DNA of 64,000 bases from Aquamicrobium sp. (GCF_023954335.1 NZ_JAMLIE010000001.1:930001-994000); one strand, 5' to 3'. Shown: positions 44,825-53,381, counted from the stretch's first letter. Numbers and translations: made by a program. Notes: generated by a model not told the origin, from the letters alone.

Positions 44825-46375
44825 TCAATGCACGGTGGCGGCGTCGTGCCTCGGCTCCAGCCGGCCGTCGCGCATGACCAGCGGGCCGGGCTTGCCGAAG
44901 AGATAGCCTTGCCCGACCTGGCACCCGGCCGCCTTGAGCAGCGTCGCCTGGCTTTCCGTCTCCACGCCTTCGGCGATGGTGCGCACGCCGAGCGCCCGCG
45001 ACAGGCCGACAATGGTCGAGACCACCGCGCCGGAATTGTTGTCGCTTTCGAGCCGGCGCACGAAGGACTGGTCGATCTTCAGCTTCTTGAAAGGGAAGTC
45101 GACCAGATAGGACAGGTTCGAATAACCGGTCCCGAAATCGTCGACCGCGACCGAGATATCCATCTGCGACAGCGCGTCGAGAATGGCGGCCGCATGCGCG
45201 CGGTCCTGCATCATCGCGGTTTCCGTGACCTCGAGCTCCAGCCGCTTCGGGTCGATGCCGGTGCTGGCGATCACCCCGCTCACCATCGACAGGAAGTCGC
45301 GCGTCATGAATTGCACCGGCGAGATGTTGACCGCGACGAAGCAGTCCTGCGGCAGGAAGCGGGCGTCCTCGCATGCCTTGCGCAGCACCCATTCGCCGAT
45401 CGGCACGATCATGCCGGTCTCCTCGGCCACCGGCACGAACTCGCCGGGCGGGACCATGCCGCGCTCGGGGTGCCGCCAGCGCACCAGCGCCTCGTAGCCG
45501 ACGGTCCGGCCGGTCGAGAGATCGAATTGCGGCTGGTAGTGGAGCTCGAAATCGCCGCGCCGGAAGGCGACGTGCAGCTCGGATTCGATCCATTGGCGAT
45601 AGTCGGCGACGCGGCCCATCTGCTCGTGGAACGCCGACCAGTTGCCGATCCCGCCGCCGCGCGCGTGCTGGAGCGCGAGGTTGGCCCGCCGCAGCAGCGT
45701 CACCGGCTCGGTGCCGTCCTTGGGGATGGCGACGAGCCCGACCGACATGTTGACCGATTGCAGGTGTGAGGGAAGCTGGTAGGGCTGCGTCAGCCTCTCG
45801 TATATGCGGCCGATGAACGCGTCCATCGAACCGAGGTCGGGCCGGTCGGGGATCAGCACCGCGAACTCGCCGGCGCTGATGCGGCCGATCTCGGCCTCGC
45901 GCGGCAAGATCTCCTTCAGCCGCTCGGCGAAGGCGTGCACGAGCCGGTCGCCGTCGCTGTAGCCGATCGTGTCGTTGATGTGCTTGAAGCGGTCGATGTC
46001 GATGTCGAGCAGGAAGACGGGCCTGCCGGTGCCGATCGCCGCTGCCGCCGCCTCGGCGATCCTGCCGACCATGGCGGCGCGCGTGGACAGGCCGGTGAGC
46101 TTGTCGAACTGCGTCTCCCGGTAGACCCACGAGGCGGATTCGTCGACGCCGGCGAAGAAGGACATGGCGGCGAAGGACGCCGCCAGCGCGCACAGCGCGG
46201 CGATCATGCCGGCCACGATGTTGGCCGGAATGCCGTCGATGCCGCCGACGCCGGATCGGACCGCCCACAGGGCGAGCGCGAAGCTGCCCAGTCCAGAGGC
46301 GGCAATGGTCGTCAGCCGGAAAACCCGGCTCCGCGTCGGAGACCTGTTGCTGTCGCCAGAGTGCCTATCGCTCAT
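44825..46375 (-). CDS. Membrane GGDEF-EAL protein with degenerate GGDEF site
   Basis: 516 residues. Two N-terminal hydrophobic helices (about 22-42, 50-72). The GGDEF domain (about 88-245) has SAGEF where active cyclases have GGDEF, so it is probably inactive or only GTP-binding. The EAL domain (about 262-510) keeps EALVRW, the DDFGTGYSNL loop and EGVET, so phosphodiesterase activity is expected. It likely degrades c-di-GMP, opposite to the cyclase at 42201. It is downstream and convergent with the sugar dehydrogenase gene. Confidence 0.92.
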   Translation of the reverse strand: MSDRHSGDSNRSPTRSRVFRLTTIAASGLGSFALALWAVRSGVGGIDGIPANIVAGMIAALCALAASFAAMSFFAGVDESASWVYRETQFDKLTGLSTRAAMVGRIAEAAAAAIGTGRPVFLLDIDIDRFKHINDTIGYSDGDRLVHAFAERLKEILPREAEIGRISAGEFAVLIPDRPDLGSMDAFIGRIYERLTQPYQLPSHLQSVNMSVGLVAIPKDGTEPVTLLRRANLALQHARGGGIGNWSAFHEQMGRVADYRQWIESELHVAFRRGDFELHYQPQFDLSTGRTVGYEALVRWRHPERGMVPPGEFVPVAEETGMIVPIGEWVLRKACEDARFLPQDCFVAVNISPVQFMTRDFLSMVSGVIASTGIDPKRLELEVTETAMMQDRAHAAAILDALSQMDISVAVDDFGTGYSNLSYLVDFPFKKLKIDQSFVRRLESDNNSGAVVSTIVGLSRALGVRTIAEGVETESQATLLKAAGCQVGQGYLFGKPGPLVMRDGRLEPRHDAATVH

Positions 46376-46479
46376 GCCCGGCCCCTCATCCGGGTAAAGA
46401 AATACAGAAGAAAACTTAATAAGCGTTTCTTTCCTTATTGCGATTTCCGGGGGCGGGCCGGGCGGTTGCTCTGCCTGTC

Positions 46480-47286
46480 TCAGCCCTCGTCGGTGCGCTT
46501 CAGCTCGTCCAGCGTCGGCATCGAGACGATGTGGTAACCGGAATCGACATAGTGGATCTCGCCGGTGACGCCGGAGGATAGGTCAGACAGGAGGTAGAGC
46601 GCCGAGCGCCCGACCTCGTCGGCCGTCACCGTGCGCCTGAGCGGCGAGTTGCGCTGCTGGAACGAATACATCAGCCGCGCGTCGGCGATGCCCGCGCCGG
46701 CCAGCGTGCGCACGGGGCCGGCGGAAAGGCCGTTCACCCTGATGCCGCGCGGGCCGTAATCGTTGGCGAGGTAGCGCACGCTCGCCTCCAGCCCGGCCTT
46801 GGCGACGCCCATCACGTTGTAGTTGGGCATGATGCGCACCGAGCCGGCATAGGTCAGCGTCACCATCGAGCCGCCTTCGCCCATCAGCCCGGCCGCGGCT
46901 CGCGCGACCTCGGTGAAGGAGAAGCACGAGATGACCATGGTGCGGATGAAGTTCTCGCGGCTGGTGTCGGCGTAGAGCCCCTTCAATTCGTTGCGGTCGG
47001 AGAAGCCGATGGCGTGGACGAGGAAATCCATCCCGCCCCATTCGCTCTTCAGCGTCTCGAAGGCGGCGTCCACGGTCGCGGCGTCCTCGACGTCGCAGGG
47101 CAGCACCAGCTTCGCGCCGACCTGGTCGGCCAGCGGCTTGACCCGGCGGCCGAACGCCTCGCCCTGATAGGTGAAGGCGAGTTCCGCCCCCTGCTCGGCG
47201 AGCTGCTTCGCGATGCCCCATGCAATGGAATGGTCGTTGGCGACGCCCATGACGAGGCCGCGCTTGCCCTTCATCAACCCGTCCAT
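46480..47286 (-). CDS. fabI: Enoyl-[acyl-carrier-protein] reductase (NADH)
   Basis: A 268-residue SDR-type enzyme performing the last reduction of each fatty-acid elongation cycle. The catalytic Tyr156 and Lys163 have the enoyl reductase Y-X6-K spacing (YNVMGVAK). The N-terminal GVANDHSIAWG cofactor motif is typical of FabI. It is the third gene of fabA-fabB-fabI, 11 bp after fabB. This is the triclosan/isoniazid-type target family, but no resistance-type changes can be judged here. Confidence 0.96.
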   Translation of the reverse strand: MDGLMKGKRGLVMGVANDHSIAWGIAKQLAEQGAELAFTYQGEAFGRRVKPLADQVGAKLVLPCDVEDAATVDAAFETLKSEWGGMDFLVHAIGFSDRNELKGLYADTSRENFIRTMVISCFSFTEVARAAAGLMGEGGSMVTLTYAGSVRIMPNYNVMGVAKAGLEASVRYLANDYGPRGIRVNGLSAGPVRTLAGAGIADARLMYSFQQRNSPLRRTVTADEVGRSALYLLSDLSSGVTGEIHYVDSGYHIVSMPTLDELKRTDEG

Positions 47287-47297
47287 CGGCGTCGTCC

Positions 47298-48518
47298 TCA
47301 GCCCTGGTAGCGCTGGAACACCAGCGTCGCGTTGGTGCCGCCGAAGCCGAAGGAGTTGGAAAGCACCGTGTCGATCTTGGCGTTGTCGATGCGCTTGCGC
47401 ACCACCGGCATGCCCTCGAATTCCGGGTCGAAATTCTCGATATGGGCGCTTTCGCCGATGAAGCCGCCCTTCATCATCAGGATCGAGTAGATCGATTCCT
47501 GCACGCCCGCCGCGCCCAGCGAATGGCCGGTCAGCGACTTGGTCGAGGAGATGTTGGGCAGCTTGTCGCCGAACACCTCGCGGATCGCGCCCATTTCCTT
47601 GGAGTCGCCCACCGGGGTCGAGGTGCCGTGGGTGTTGATGTAGTCGACGTCGCCCTTCACGGTCGACAGCGCCTGGCGCATGCAGCGGATCGCGCCCTCG
47701 CCGGAGGGGGCGACCATGTCGTAGCCGTCGGAGGTCGCGCCGTAGCCGGCCACCTCGGCATAGATCGTCGCGCCGCGCGCCTTCGCGTGCTCCAGCTCCT
47801 CCAGCACCAGCACGCCGGCGCCGCCGGCGATGACGAAGCCGTCGCGGTCGACGTCATAGGCGCGCGAGGCGACGGCCGGGCGGTCGTTGAACTTCGACGA
47901 CATCGCGCCCATCGCGTCGAACAGGTTCGACATGGTCCAGTCGAGGTCCTCGTGGCCGCCGGCGAAGATGATGTCCTGCTTGCCCCACTGGATCAGCTCG
48001 TAGGCGTTGCCGATGCAGTGCGCCGAGGTCGAACAGGCCGAGGAGATCGAATAGTTGACGCCGTGGATCTTGAACCAGGTGGCGAGCGTCGCCGAGGCGG
48101 TGGACGACATCGCCTTCGGCACGGCGAACGGGCCGATGCGCTTGGGGCTGTTGTTCTTCTCGGTGATCTCGGCCGCTTCGACGATGGTCTTCGTCGACGG
48201 ACCGCCCGAGCCCATGATGATGCCGGTGCGCTCGTTGGTGATGTCGCCTTCCTCGAGGCCGGCCGATGCGATCGCCTGCTGCATGGCGACGTGGTTCCAC
48301 GCGCCGCCCTTGTGCAGGAAGCGCATGGCGCGGCGGTCGACCAGCTCGCTCGGGTCGAGCGTCGGCGCGCCCCAGACCTGGCAGCGGAAGCCGTGCTCGG
48401 CGAAATCCGGCGAGAAGGTGATGCCCGACTTTGCCTCGTAGAGCGATGCCCGCACCTCGTCGGCGTCGTTGCCGATCGAGGAGACGATGCCCAGCCCGGT
48501 GACCACTACCCGTCTCAT
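47298..48518 (-). CDS. fabB: Beta-ketoacyl-ACP synthase I
   Basis: A 406-residue condensing enzyme needed for unsaturated fatty-acid elongation. The nucleophile Cys162 is in SSACSTSAHC; the two catalytic histidines lie in NTHGTSTPVGD and TGHSLGAAG. It begins 33 bp after fabA and belongs with fabA and fabI to the classical anaerobic unsaturated fatty-acid operon of Rhizobiales. Confidence 0.97.
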   Translation of the reverse strand: MRRVVVTGLGIVSSIGNDADEVRASLYEAKSGITFSPDFAEHGFRCQVWGAPTLDPSELVDRRAMRFLHKGGAWNHVAMQQAIASAGLEEGDITNERTGIIMGSGGPSTKTIVEAAEITEKNNSPKRIGPFAVPKAMSSTASATLATWFKIHGVNYSISSACSTSAHCIGNAYELIQWGKQDIIFAGGHEDLDWTMSNLFDAMGAMSSKFNDRPAVASRAYDVDRDGFVIAGGAGVLVLEELEHAKARGATIYAEVAGYGATSDGYDMVAPSGEGAIRCMRQALSTVKGDVDYINTHGTSTPVGDSKEMGAIREVFGDKLPNISSTKSLTGHSLGAAGVQESIYSILMMKGGFIGESAHIENFDPEFEGMPVVRKRIDNAKIDTVLSNSFGFGGTNATLVFQRYQG

Positions 48519-48551
48519 ATGCGCTCCCTTATCTTTTCTCGATGACGCGGC

Positions 48552-49067
48552 TCAGGCCGCGCTCTGCTTCGACAGGCCGACGCGCAGGTCGGACGCCGTG
48601 TAGATCTGCTCGCCATCGGCCTTGAGCCAGCCGTCGGCGGTGCCGAGCACGAGGCGGCCGCGCATGACGCGCTTGAAGTCGACGCCGTATTCGACCTTTT
48701 TCACCGAGGGCGTGACCATGCCCTTGAACTTTACCTCGCCGGTGGAGAGCGCCATGCCCTTACCCGGCTCGCCGAGCCAGCCGAGGAAGAAGCCCGTCAT
48801 CTGCCACAGCGCGTCGAGACCGAGGCAGCCCGGCATGATCGGGTTGCCGATGAAGTGGCACGGGAAGAACCAGAGGTCCGGCTTGATGTCGAGTTCGGCG
48901 CGGATATAGCCCTTGTCGAACTCGCCGCCGGTCTCGCTGATCGCGGTGATGCGGTCGAACATCAGCATCGGCGGGGCCGGGAGCTGGGCGTTGCCCGGGC
49001 CGAACAGCTCGCCGCGCCCGCAGGCCAGAAGTTCCTCGTAATCGTAGCTCGACTTTCTCTCGAACAT
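48552..49067 (-). CDS. fabA: 3-hydroxydecanoyl-[ACP] dehydratase/isomerase
   Basis: 171 residues, the normal FabA length (E. coli 172). The catalytic His71 (FFPCHFIGNP) and Asp85 (GCLGLDALWQ) match the family. It dehydrates and isomerises the C10 intermediate to start unsaturated fatty acids. The ATG at 49067 is chosen over 49106 because FabA proteins begin with this sequence. It is divergent from irr with a 274-bp shared region holding two inverted repeats. Confidence 0.97.
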   Translation of the reverse strand: MFERKSSYDYEELLACGRGELFGPGNAQLPAPPMLMFDRITAISETGGEFDKGYIRAELDIKPDLWFFPCHFIGNPIMPGCLGLDALWQMTGFFLGWLGEPGKGMALSTGEVKFKGMVTPSVKKVEYGVDFKRVMRGRLVLGTADGWLKADGEQIYTASDLRVGLSKQSAA

Positions 49068-49154
49068 GCCTTTTCCGTTCCCCTGCGGCGCACCGCTACC
49101 CGACAATCGTTTGGCCGCAAGGGCCGCTCCTCGTCGTTTCCCCTATCACAGTCC

Positions 49155-49170
49155 GTTTCCCGCTGGAAAC
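49155..49170. promoter_or_regulatory. Inverted repeat upstream of fabA
   Basis: GTTTCC-CGCT-GGAAAC, a perfect 6+4+6 inverted repeat 88 bp before the fabA start. It could be an operator for a fatty-acid regulator, but I recognise no known consensus. The rest of 49068-49341 contains the irr promoter region and no gene. Confidence 0.4.
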
Positions 49171-49217
49171 AGCCACGGCGCATATTGCATGCGTCCGTCC
49201 GGCGCATCGGCCCGCTA

Positions 49218-49246
49218 TTGATCGCATATTCGCCAGAGAATATATG
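49218..49246 (+). promoter_or_regulatory. Promoter of irr with overlapping inverted repeat
   Basis: -35 TTGATC (49218-49223), 17-bp spacer, -10 TATATG (49241-49246). Inside lies ATATTC-GCCAGA-GAATAT (49226-49243), a perfect 6+6+6 repeat covering the spacer and most of the -10, a good place for repression, perhaps by Irr itself. It does not match the usual TTTAGAA-type iron control element. Confidence 0.5.
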
Positions 49247-49341
49247 TTGAAAAGGTGGGCCCGGCGAAATTCCGTGTTTGCGCCCGAAAACGAGTGTCGA
49301 AACGGCAAGTGTCGAAACGGTAAGGGAAGCGCGGCGACCTG

Positions 49342-49776
49342 ATGGAACTTGGGCTTAGGCAGGACGACGACCTGGAAATTCGCGTGCGCGAGGCGGGCCT
49401 GCGCCCGACGCGGCAGCGAATCGCGCTCGCCGAGCTGCTGTTCGCCAAGGGCGACCGGCACCTCTCGGCCGAGGAGCTGCACGAGGAGGCGCTCAATGCG
49501 GGCGTCACTGTTTCGCTCGCCACCGTCTACAACACGCTCCACCAGTTCACCGAGGTCGGCCTCCTGCGCATCCTCGCGCTCGAGGGCTCGCGCACCTATT
49601 TCGACACCAACACCTCGGACCATCACCATTTCTTCATCGAGGGCGAGAACCGCGTCGTCGACATCGAGGCCGCGCCGGTCAGCGTCCACAACCTGCCCGA
49701 GCCGCCCGAGGGGATGGAGATCGTCAACGTCGACATCATCGTCAGGCTGCGGCCGAAGGTCGTGCGCAAGGGCTGA
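49342..49776 (+). CDS. irr: Iron response regulator Irr (Fur family)
   Basis: 144 residues. It has an N-terminal winged helix (LRPTRQRIALAELLF ... VSLATVYNTLHQF) and a C-terminal dimerisation domain containing the triple His94-96 (SDHHHFF) characteristic of Irr haem binding. The Bradyrhizobium-type N-terminal haem regulatory motif (Cys-Pro) is absent, as in most other rhizobia. It should repress haem and iron-rich pathways under low iron and be controlled by haem. Its position divergent from fabA is conserved in Rhizobiales. Confidence 0.92.
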   Translation: MELGLRQDDDLEIRVREAGLRPTRQRIALAELLFAKGDRHLSAEELHEEALNAGVTVSLATVYNTLHQFTEVGLLRILALEGSRTYFDTNTSDHHHFFIEGENRVVDIEAAPVSVHNLPEPPEGMEIVNVDIIVRLRPKVVRKG

Positions 49777-49826
49777 CCTGCGTTCCATTTCCGTTTCGAA
49801 GAATCCTGCGGATGAGCCGCGCGGCC

Positions 49827-50645
49827 TCAAGCGGCTGCGCCCCTGCCGGGCTCGTCCGCCGCGTCGCGGTCTCCTTCCGCCCACACCACCGCCTTGTAGT
49901 CGAAGCCGTAGACCAGCGTCGGCTTGACGATCTGGAAATAGGGCGACAGGTCGAAGTCGCGCGGCGTGTAGAGCGAGTGATGGCGGATATGCATGATCTC
50001 GGCGCGCGAGAAACGCGACTGCGCCGAGGCGCGGCCGGGCGCGCGGGTGATCTCGGGCAGGATCGGATAGCCGATCCGGCCATAGGCCTCCGCGATCAGC
50101 GACGAGCAGATCGCCCGCGTCGGGTCGCCCGAGCCGAAGGCGATCATGCGCCGGCGCCAGCGCACCGGCACCGGCGGCGTCGGCAGGAAGTAGCGCACCA
50201 TGTCGACGATGTTCTTCATGTCGTATTTAAGCCCGAGCTTACCGAGCATGAACTCGACCACATGGCGGCGGTCGTCGGGCGTCAGGCCGGAGGCGCGGCA
50301 GATGCGGGTGTTGTAGGTGCGGTACTTGGACAGCGGCACCGCCACGCAACCCTCGCCGAGATTGACCTCGATGAGGCGCGGCCGCTCGCCGCCCTCGTCC
50401 GGCTCCGGCAGCGCGTCGCCGACATAAAGCGCCGCATGCGACCATGTCGACTGCGTCAGGTACTTGATCGCGGCCGAGATCTTCTGGTTGCCCTCGACCA
50501 GCAGGATGTCGCCCGGCTGGAGCGTGCGGTGCAGCGTTTCCGGGTCGGAGGGCGTGTAGGGCTCGTAGCCGGAGGATTCGCTTCGCAGGCGGCGCGCGAT
50601 CATATGGCCGATGCGGTCGAGAAGCGTATCCGTCTGTTCGGTCAT
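49827..50645 (-). CDS. YiiX/YebB-like permuted papain-fold (NlpC/P60) protein
   Basis: 272 residues. The circularly permuted NlpC/P60 order is visible: His70 in STWSHAALYVG comes before Cys180 in RAICSSLIAEAYG, with LIEVNLGEG between. Members are cysteine amidases or lipid-modifying hydrolases (lipo-like proteins). No signal peptide. The tail is acidic and low complexity. A TTCGAT-N4-ATCGAA site lies 113-132 bp upstream of the start, the same as before the nearby ArsR gene, suggesting shared regulation. Confidence 0.8.
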   Translation of the reverse strand: MTEQTDTLLDRIGHMIARRLRSESSGYEPYTPSDPETLHRTLQPGDILLVEGNQKISAAIKYLTQSTWSHAALYVGDALPEPDEGGERPRLIEVNLGEGCVAVPLSKYRTYNTRICRASGLTPDDRRHVVEFMLGKLGLKYDMKNIVDMVRYFLPTPPVPVRWRRRMIAFGSGDPTRAICSSLIAEAYGRIGYPILPEITRAPGRASAQSRFSRAEIMHIRHHSLYTPRDFDLSPYFQIVKPTLVYGFDYKAVVWAEGDRDAADEPGRGAAA

Positions 50646-50757
50646 GGCGGTCTGTGATCGGCAAGCGTTGCGGGCGGTGGGCGGCAGGGCCGGCGCACGC
50701 TACCAAGCCCGGCGCGGAATGGCAAAAGGGATCGGCACGGCCGGCTTCGCGATAGAC

Positions 50758-50777
50758 GCTTCGATCCTCATCGAAGC
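50758..50777. promoter_or_regulatory. Inverted repeat matching the ArsR-gene operator
   Basis: GCTTCGAT-CCTC-ATCGAAGC, an 8+4+8 perfect palindrome. Its core TTCGAT-N4-ATCGAA is identical to the repeat at 51160-51175. It lies between the YiiX-like gene and the DUF1127 gene (gap 50646-50878), where nothing else is seen. Confidence 0.6.
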
Positions 50778-50878
50778 ATCGGGCTTCCGATTCGGACATG
50801 CTGCCCGCGCCGCCGGGGTGGCGGATGGAGAACGACAGGCATGCGGCAACCGCCGGACATCGCAAGCTCGGCACGTGC

Positions 50879-51091
50879 TCAGCGCCAGAACGGCTTGCGC
50901 CGTTCCGCCTCGGCCTGCGTCCGCGTCAGGCCGATGTCGGCGAGCAGCCGGTCGTCGAGATGGCCGAGGGCGCGCCGCTGCCTGCGGCGGGCGCACCAGC
51001 GGCATAGCACGCGCGCGCCGGCCGCGATCGCCCGCCAGTGCCGGGCAAGGCGATGCGATGACATGCGCGGGGCGGGAAGGGCGGTCCGCAT
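50879..51091 (-). CDS. DUF1127 small protein
   Basis: 70 residues, basic N-terminal half, then the DUF1127 core RRALGHLDDRLLADIGLTRTQAEAE. An AGGAG site lies before the ATG at 51091. Small DUF1127 proteins of alphaproteobacteria are linked to phosphate, RNA metabolism and stress adaptation; the precise role here is unknown. It is divergent from an ArsR-type regulator gene with a shared operator at 51160-51175. Confidence 0.85.
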   Translation of the reverse strand: MRTALPAPRMSSHRLARHWRAIAAGARVLCRWCARRRQRRALGHLDDRLLADIGLTRTQAEAERRKPFWR

Positions 51092-51159
51092 GGCGGGGTC
51101 TCCTGTTCCGGTCGTCCTGTTCCGTCGCGTGAAGACTAGCCATTGCCTGTCGATTATGC

Positions 51160-51175
51160 TTCGATTGCCATCGAA
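51160..51175. promoter_or_regulatory. Operator between DUF1127 and ArsR genes
   Basis: TTCGAT-TGCC-ATCGAA, 6+4+6 perfect inverted repeat, 22 bp before the ArsR start. A -10-like CATAAT (51153-51158, minus strand) next to it would place the site between the -35 and -10 of the DUF1127 gene. Confidence 0.6.
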
Positions 51176-51197
51176 TGATGCCTGATGGAGGGATGCG

Positions 51198-51878
51198 ATG
51201 AAGGAAGGCCCGGACCTGTCGCGTATCGCGGCGCTGGTGGGCGACCCCGCGCGCGCCAACATGCTGTCGGCCCTGCTGGGCGGCGGCGCGCTGACGGCGA
51301 GCGAGCTGGCGCTGGAGGCCGGCGTCGGCCTGCCCACGGCCAGCTCGCATCTGGCGAAGCTGTCGCAGGGCGGCCTGGTGCGCGTGGCGAGCGAGGGCCG
51401 CCACCGCTATTTCGGGCTCGCCGGCCCGGAGGTGGCGGCGATGCTGGAGGCGATCGCCGGCGTGGCCGCGGCGTACGGCCCCCGCCGGACGCGGCCCGGT
51501 CCCCGCGACCGGGCGATGCGCGAGGCGCGCGTGTGCTACGACCATCTCGCCGGCGAGAAGGGTGTGGCGTTGTTCGATCATCTGGTGCGGCGCGATCTCG
51601 TCCGCCTCGACGGCGACGCCGTGGCGCTCACCCCGCAGGGGCGGGGCTGGTTCGAGGAGCTCGGCGTCGATTTCGCCGCCCTCGGCCGCTCGCGGAGGCC
51701 GCTGTGCCGCGCCTGCCTCGACTGGAGCGTGCGGCGCTCGCATCTGGCCGGCAGCCTCGGCGCGGCGGCGCTCGACATCGTCATCCGGCGCGGCTGGGCG
51801 CGGCGCGACGGCGGCGGCCGCGCGCTGGCCTTCACACCGCCGGGGCAGCGCGCCTTTTCGCGGCTGCTTGGAGAGTAG
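51198..51878 (+). CDS. ArsR-family transcriptional regulator
   Basis: 226 residues. The winged helix at about 8-90 has the ArsR pattern ALVGDPARANMLSALLGGGALTASELALEAGVGLPTASSHLAKL. The C-terminal half (about 100-226) is larger than in classical ArsR and contains Cys in LCRACLDWS and CYDHLAG, possibly a ligand or redox site. GGAGGG lies before the ATG. It likely controls itself and the divergent DUF1127 gene through TTCGAT-N4-ATCGAA. The effector is unknown. Confidence 0.85.
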   Translation: MKEGPDLSRIAALVGDPARANMLSALLGGGALTASELALEAGVGLPTASSHLAKLSQGGLVRVASEGRHRYFGLAGPEVAAMLEAIAGVAAAYGPRRTRPGPRDRAMREARVCYDHLAGEKGVALFDHLVRRDLVRLDGDAVALTPQGRGWFEELGVDFAALGRSRRPLCRACLDWSVRRSHLAGSLGAAALDIVIRRGWARRDGGGRALAFTPPGQRAFSRLLGE

Positions 51879-51881
51879 CCC

Positions 51882-52436
51882 TTACTGCTCCAGCACCAGC
51901 ATGCCGTCCTCGACCGAATAGCGCTTCAGCCGCGACAGGAAGCTCATGCCGACGAGCGTGCCGGAAAGCGCCTGGTCGTCGAGGACCACCGCCTGCACGT
52001 CGTCGAGCTCGATCCGGCCGAGCGCGATCCGCTCGATAACGACGGGCGCGAAGCGGGCGCGGCCGTTCGCGGTCTCGGCCGAGCCGGTGAAGTCGGCCTC
52101 CGCGACGCTGAGGCCGATGCGTCGCGCCGTCGTCCGGTTGATGGCGATATGGGTCGCGCCGGTGTCGATCATCGCCGGAACCCTGCGTCCGTTGAGCCGG
52201 AACTCGGCGCTGAAATGGCCGCCGGCCGTGGCGGCGAGCTGCATCTTGCGCCCGCCCTGATGCGAGGTCGGCGCGGCGGTCGCGGGCTGCGCCTGCCCGG
52301 TCTCGGGGCGGGCGGCGGTCTCGCGCGAGGCAGGCTCCGTATCGCCGGCCGTCGGCGCCAGCTGCCGCTCCAGCATGGCCGGGACGGCGGAGAAGGCGGC
52401 GGCGAGGATGCCGGCCAGGATGAGAATGCGCAGCAT
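51882..52436 (-). CDS. TIGR02281-type retropepsin-like aspartic protease
   Basis: 184 residues with an N-terminal membrane anchor (about 2-20) and a low-complexity linker (30-62). A single retroviral-type aspartic protease domain follows, with Asp91 in MIDTGATH and the flap/GMSFL segment (LVGMSFLSRL) near the C-terminus. It would dimerise and act in the periplasm. The start at 52436 puts the hydrophobic anchor at the N-terminus. Stops of this gene and the ArsR gene are 3 bp apart (convergent). Confidence 0.88.
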   Translation of the reverse strand: MLRILILAGILAAAFSAVPAMLERQLAPTAGDTEPASRETAARPETGQAQPATAAPTSHQGGRKMQLAATAGGHFSAEFRLNGRRVPAMIDTGATHIAINRTTARRIGLSVAEADFTGSAETANGRARFAPVVIERIALGRIELDDVQAVVLDDQALSGTLVGMSFLSRLKRYSVEDGMLVLEQ

Positions 52437-52556
52437 GCGGCGTCCCCGGAGCGGTGTCGCGGGCAAGCCTCTGCCCAAATGCTCAGCGCCGGATTAATGC
52501 GCCACGGCTCGCGCGCCGCACGGTTAAGAAACGGTTTCCGCTGCGAGGGACATGCC

Positions 52557-53249
52557 TCAAAATCCGGCGGCGATCTCCGCCATCGGCCGGCGCGGCGCCG
52601 GCAGCCCCTCCATGCGCGATCCGGCCAGCCGCGCCAGCGCGGCCGGGTTCTCGATGCGAACCTCGCTGGGCGACAGATGGCAGATGATGCAGCGCCGCTT
52701 CAGTTCGCTGAACGAGCGGCTCGCCGTCTCCTGCGTGATGCCGAGATGGTCGGCGATCTCGCGCCGCGTCAGCGGCAGGTAGACCTCGTCGCCGTCCGGG
52801 TCGCAGATTTCCGCCAGCCGCTGGATCAGGCTGGCCACCCGCTCCAGCGCCGTCTTGCGGCCGAGCATGGCGGTGTGGCCCTGCACCCGGCGCAGCGAGG
52901 CGCGCAGCCGCCGCGACAGGTCGCGCTCCAGCGCCGGCGATTCGTCGACGCGCGCCATGTCGTAGCTGGTGATGGTGGCGAAGGTCAGCGTCTCGGCGGT
53001 GCAGCCGTGGATGGCGTCGCTTTCCCAGGCGCAGAGCTCGCCCGGCCCGACGAGATCGACGATGTGCCGGCGACCGTCGCAGAAGATGTGCGACAACATG
53101 ACCAGCCCCTCGTCGACGACATAGACGCGGCTGGCGCGGTCATGCTCGCGGAAAACCAGCTCGCGCGGCGAGTGGAGCCTCGTGACGCACCCGCAATCGC
53201 CGCCCCGACCCGCGGTCCTGACGGGAAAAGTCTTTTGCAGTACGCCCAT
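52557..53249 (-). CDS. Crp/Fnr family regulator, FNR-like recognition helix
   Basis: 230 residues from the ATG at 53249. A cyclic-nucleotide-type sensor domain (30-120), a dimerisation helix and a Crp HTH (LTRREIADHLGITQETASRSFSEL) follow. The recognition helix has the E-x-x-S-R pattern (ETASR) that reads TTGAT half-sites in FNR. N-terminal cysteines are present (GDCGC) plus FCDG, LCAW and GCTAE, but they do not match the FNR CX3CX5C cluster, so oxygen sensing by an Fe-S cluster is unproven. FNR-type boxes lie at its own promoter and at the cytochrome c peroxidase gene. Confidence 0.85.
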   Translation of the reverse strand: MGVLQKTFPVRTAGRGGDCGCVTRLHSPRELVFREHDRASRVYVVDEGLVMLSHIFCDGRRHIVDLVGPGELCAWESDAIHGCTAETLTFATITSYDMARVDESPALERDLSRRLRASLRRVQGHTAMLGRKTALERVASLIQRLAEICDPDGDEVYLPLTRREIADHLGITQETASRSFSELKRRCIICHLSPSEVRIENPAALARLAGSRMEGLPAPRRPMAEIAAGF

Positions 53250-53316
53250 GCCCGGTCCTTCGCGCTCGATCCGATCTCCTCGTTGAAGACAATGCGCAAG
53301 GACGCGGGACGATACC

Positions 53317-53330
53317 TTGCGCCAGATCAA
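53317..53330. promoter_or_regulatory. FNR-type box upstream of the Fnr-like gene
   Basis: TTGCG-CCAG-ATCAA (complement TTGAT-CTGG-CGCAA), about 74 bp before the start codon. A weak -10-like CATTGT (53289-53294, minus strand) would be at class II distance. Suggests autoregulation. Confidence 0.5.
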
Positions 53331-53381
53331 GTGGGGCCACGGGGCGCATGCGAAAGGCACGCCTGACATAAGACTCGGCAT

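Noticed and set aside
49827..50645. Lipoprotein, because homologues are called lipo-like
   Set aside because: No signal peptide and no lipobox are present at the N-terminus.
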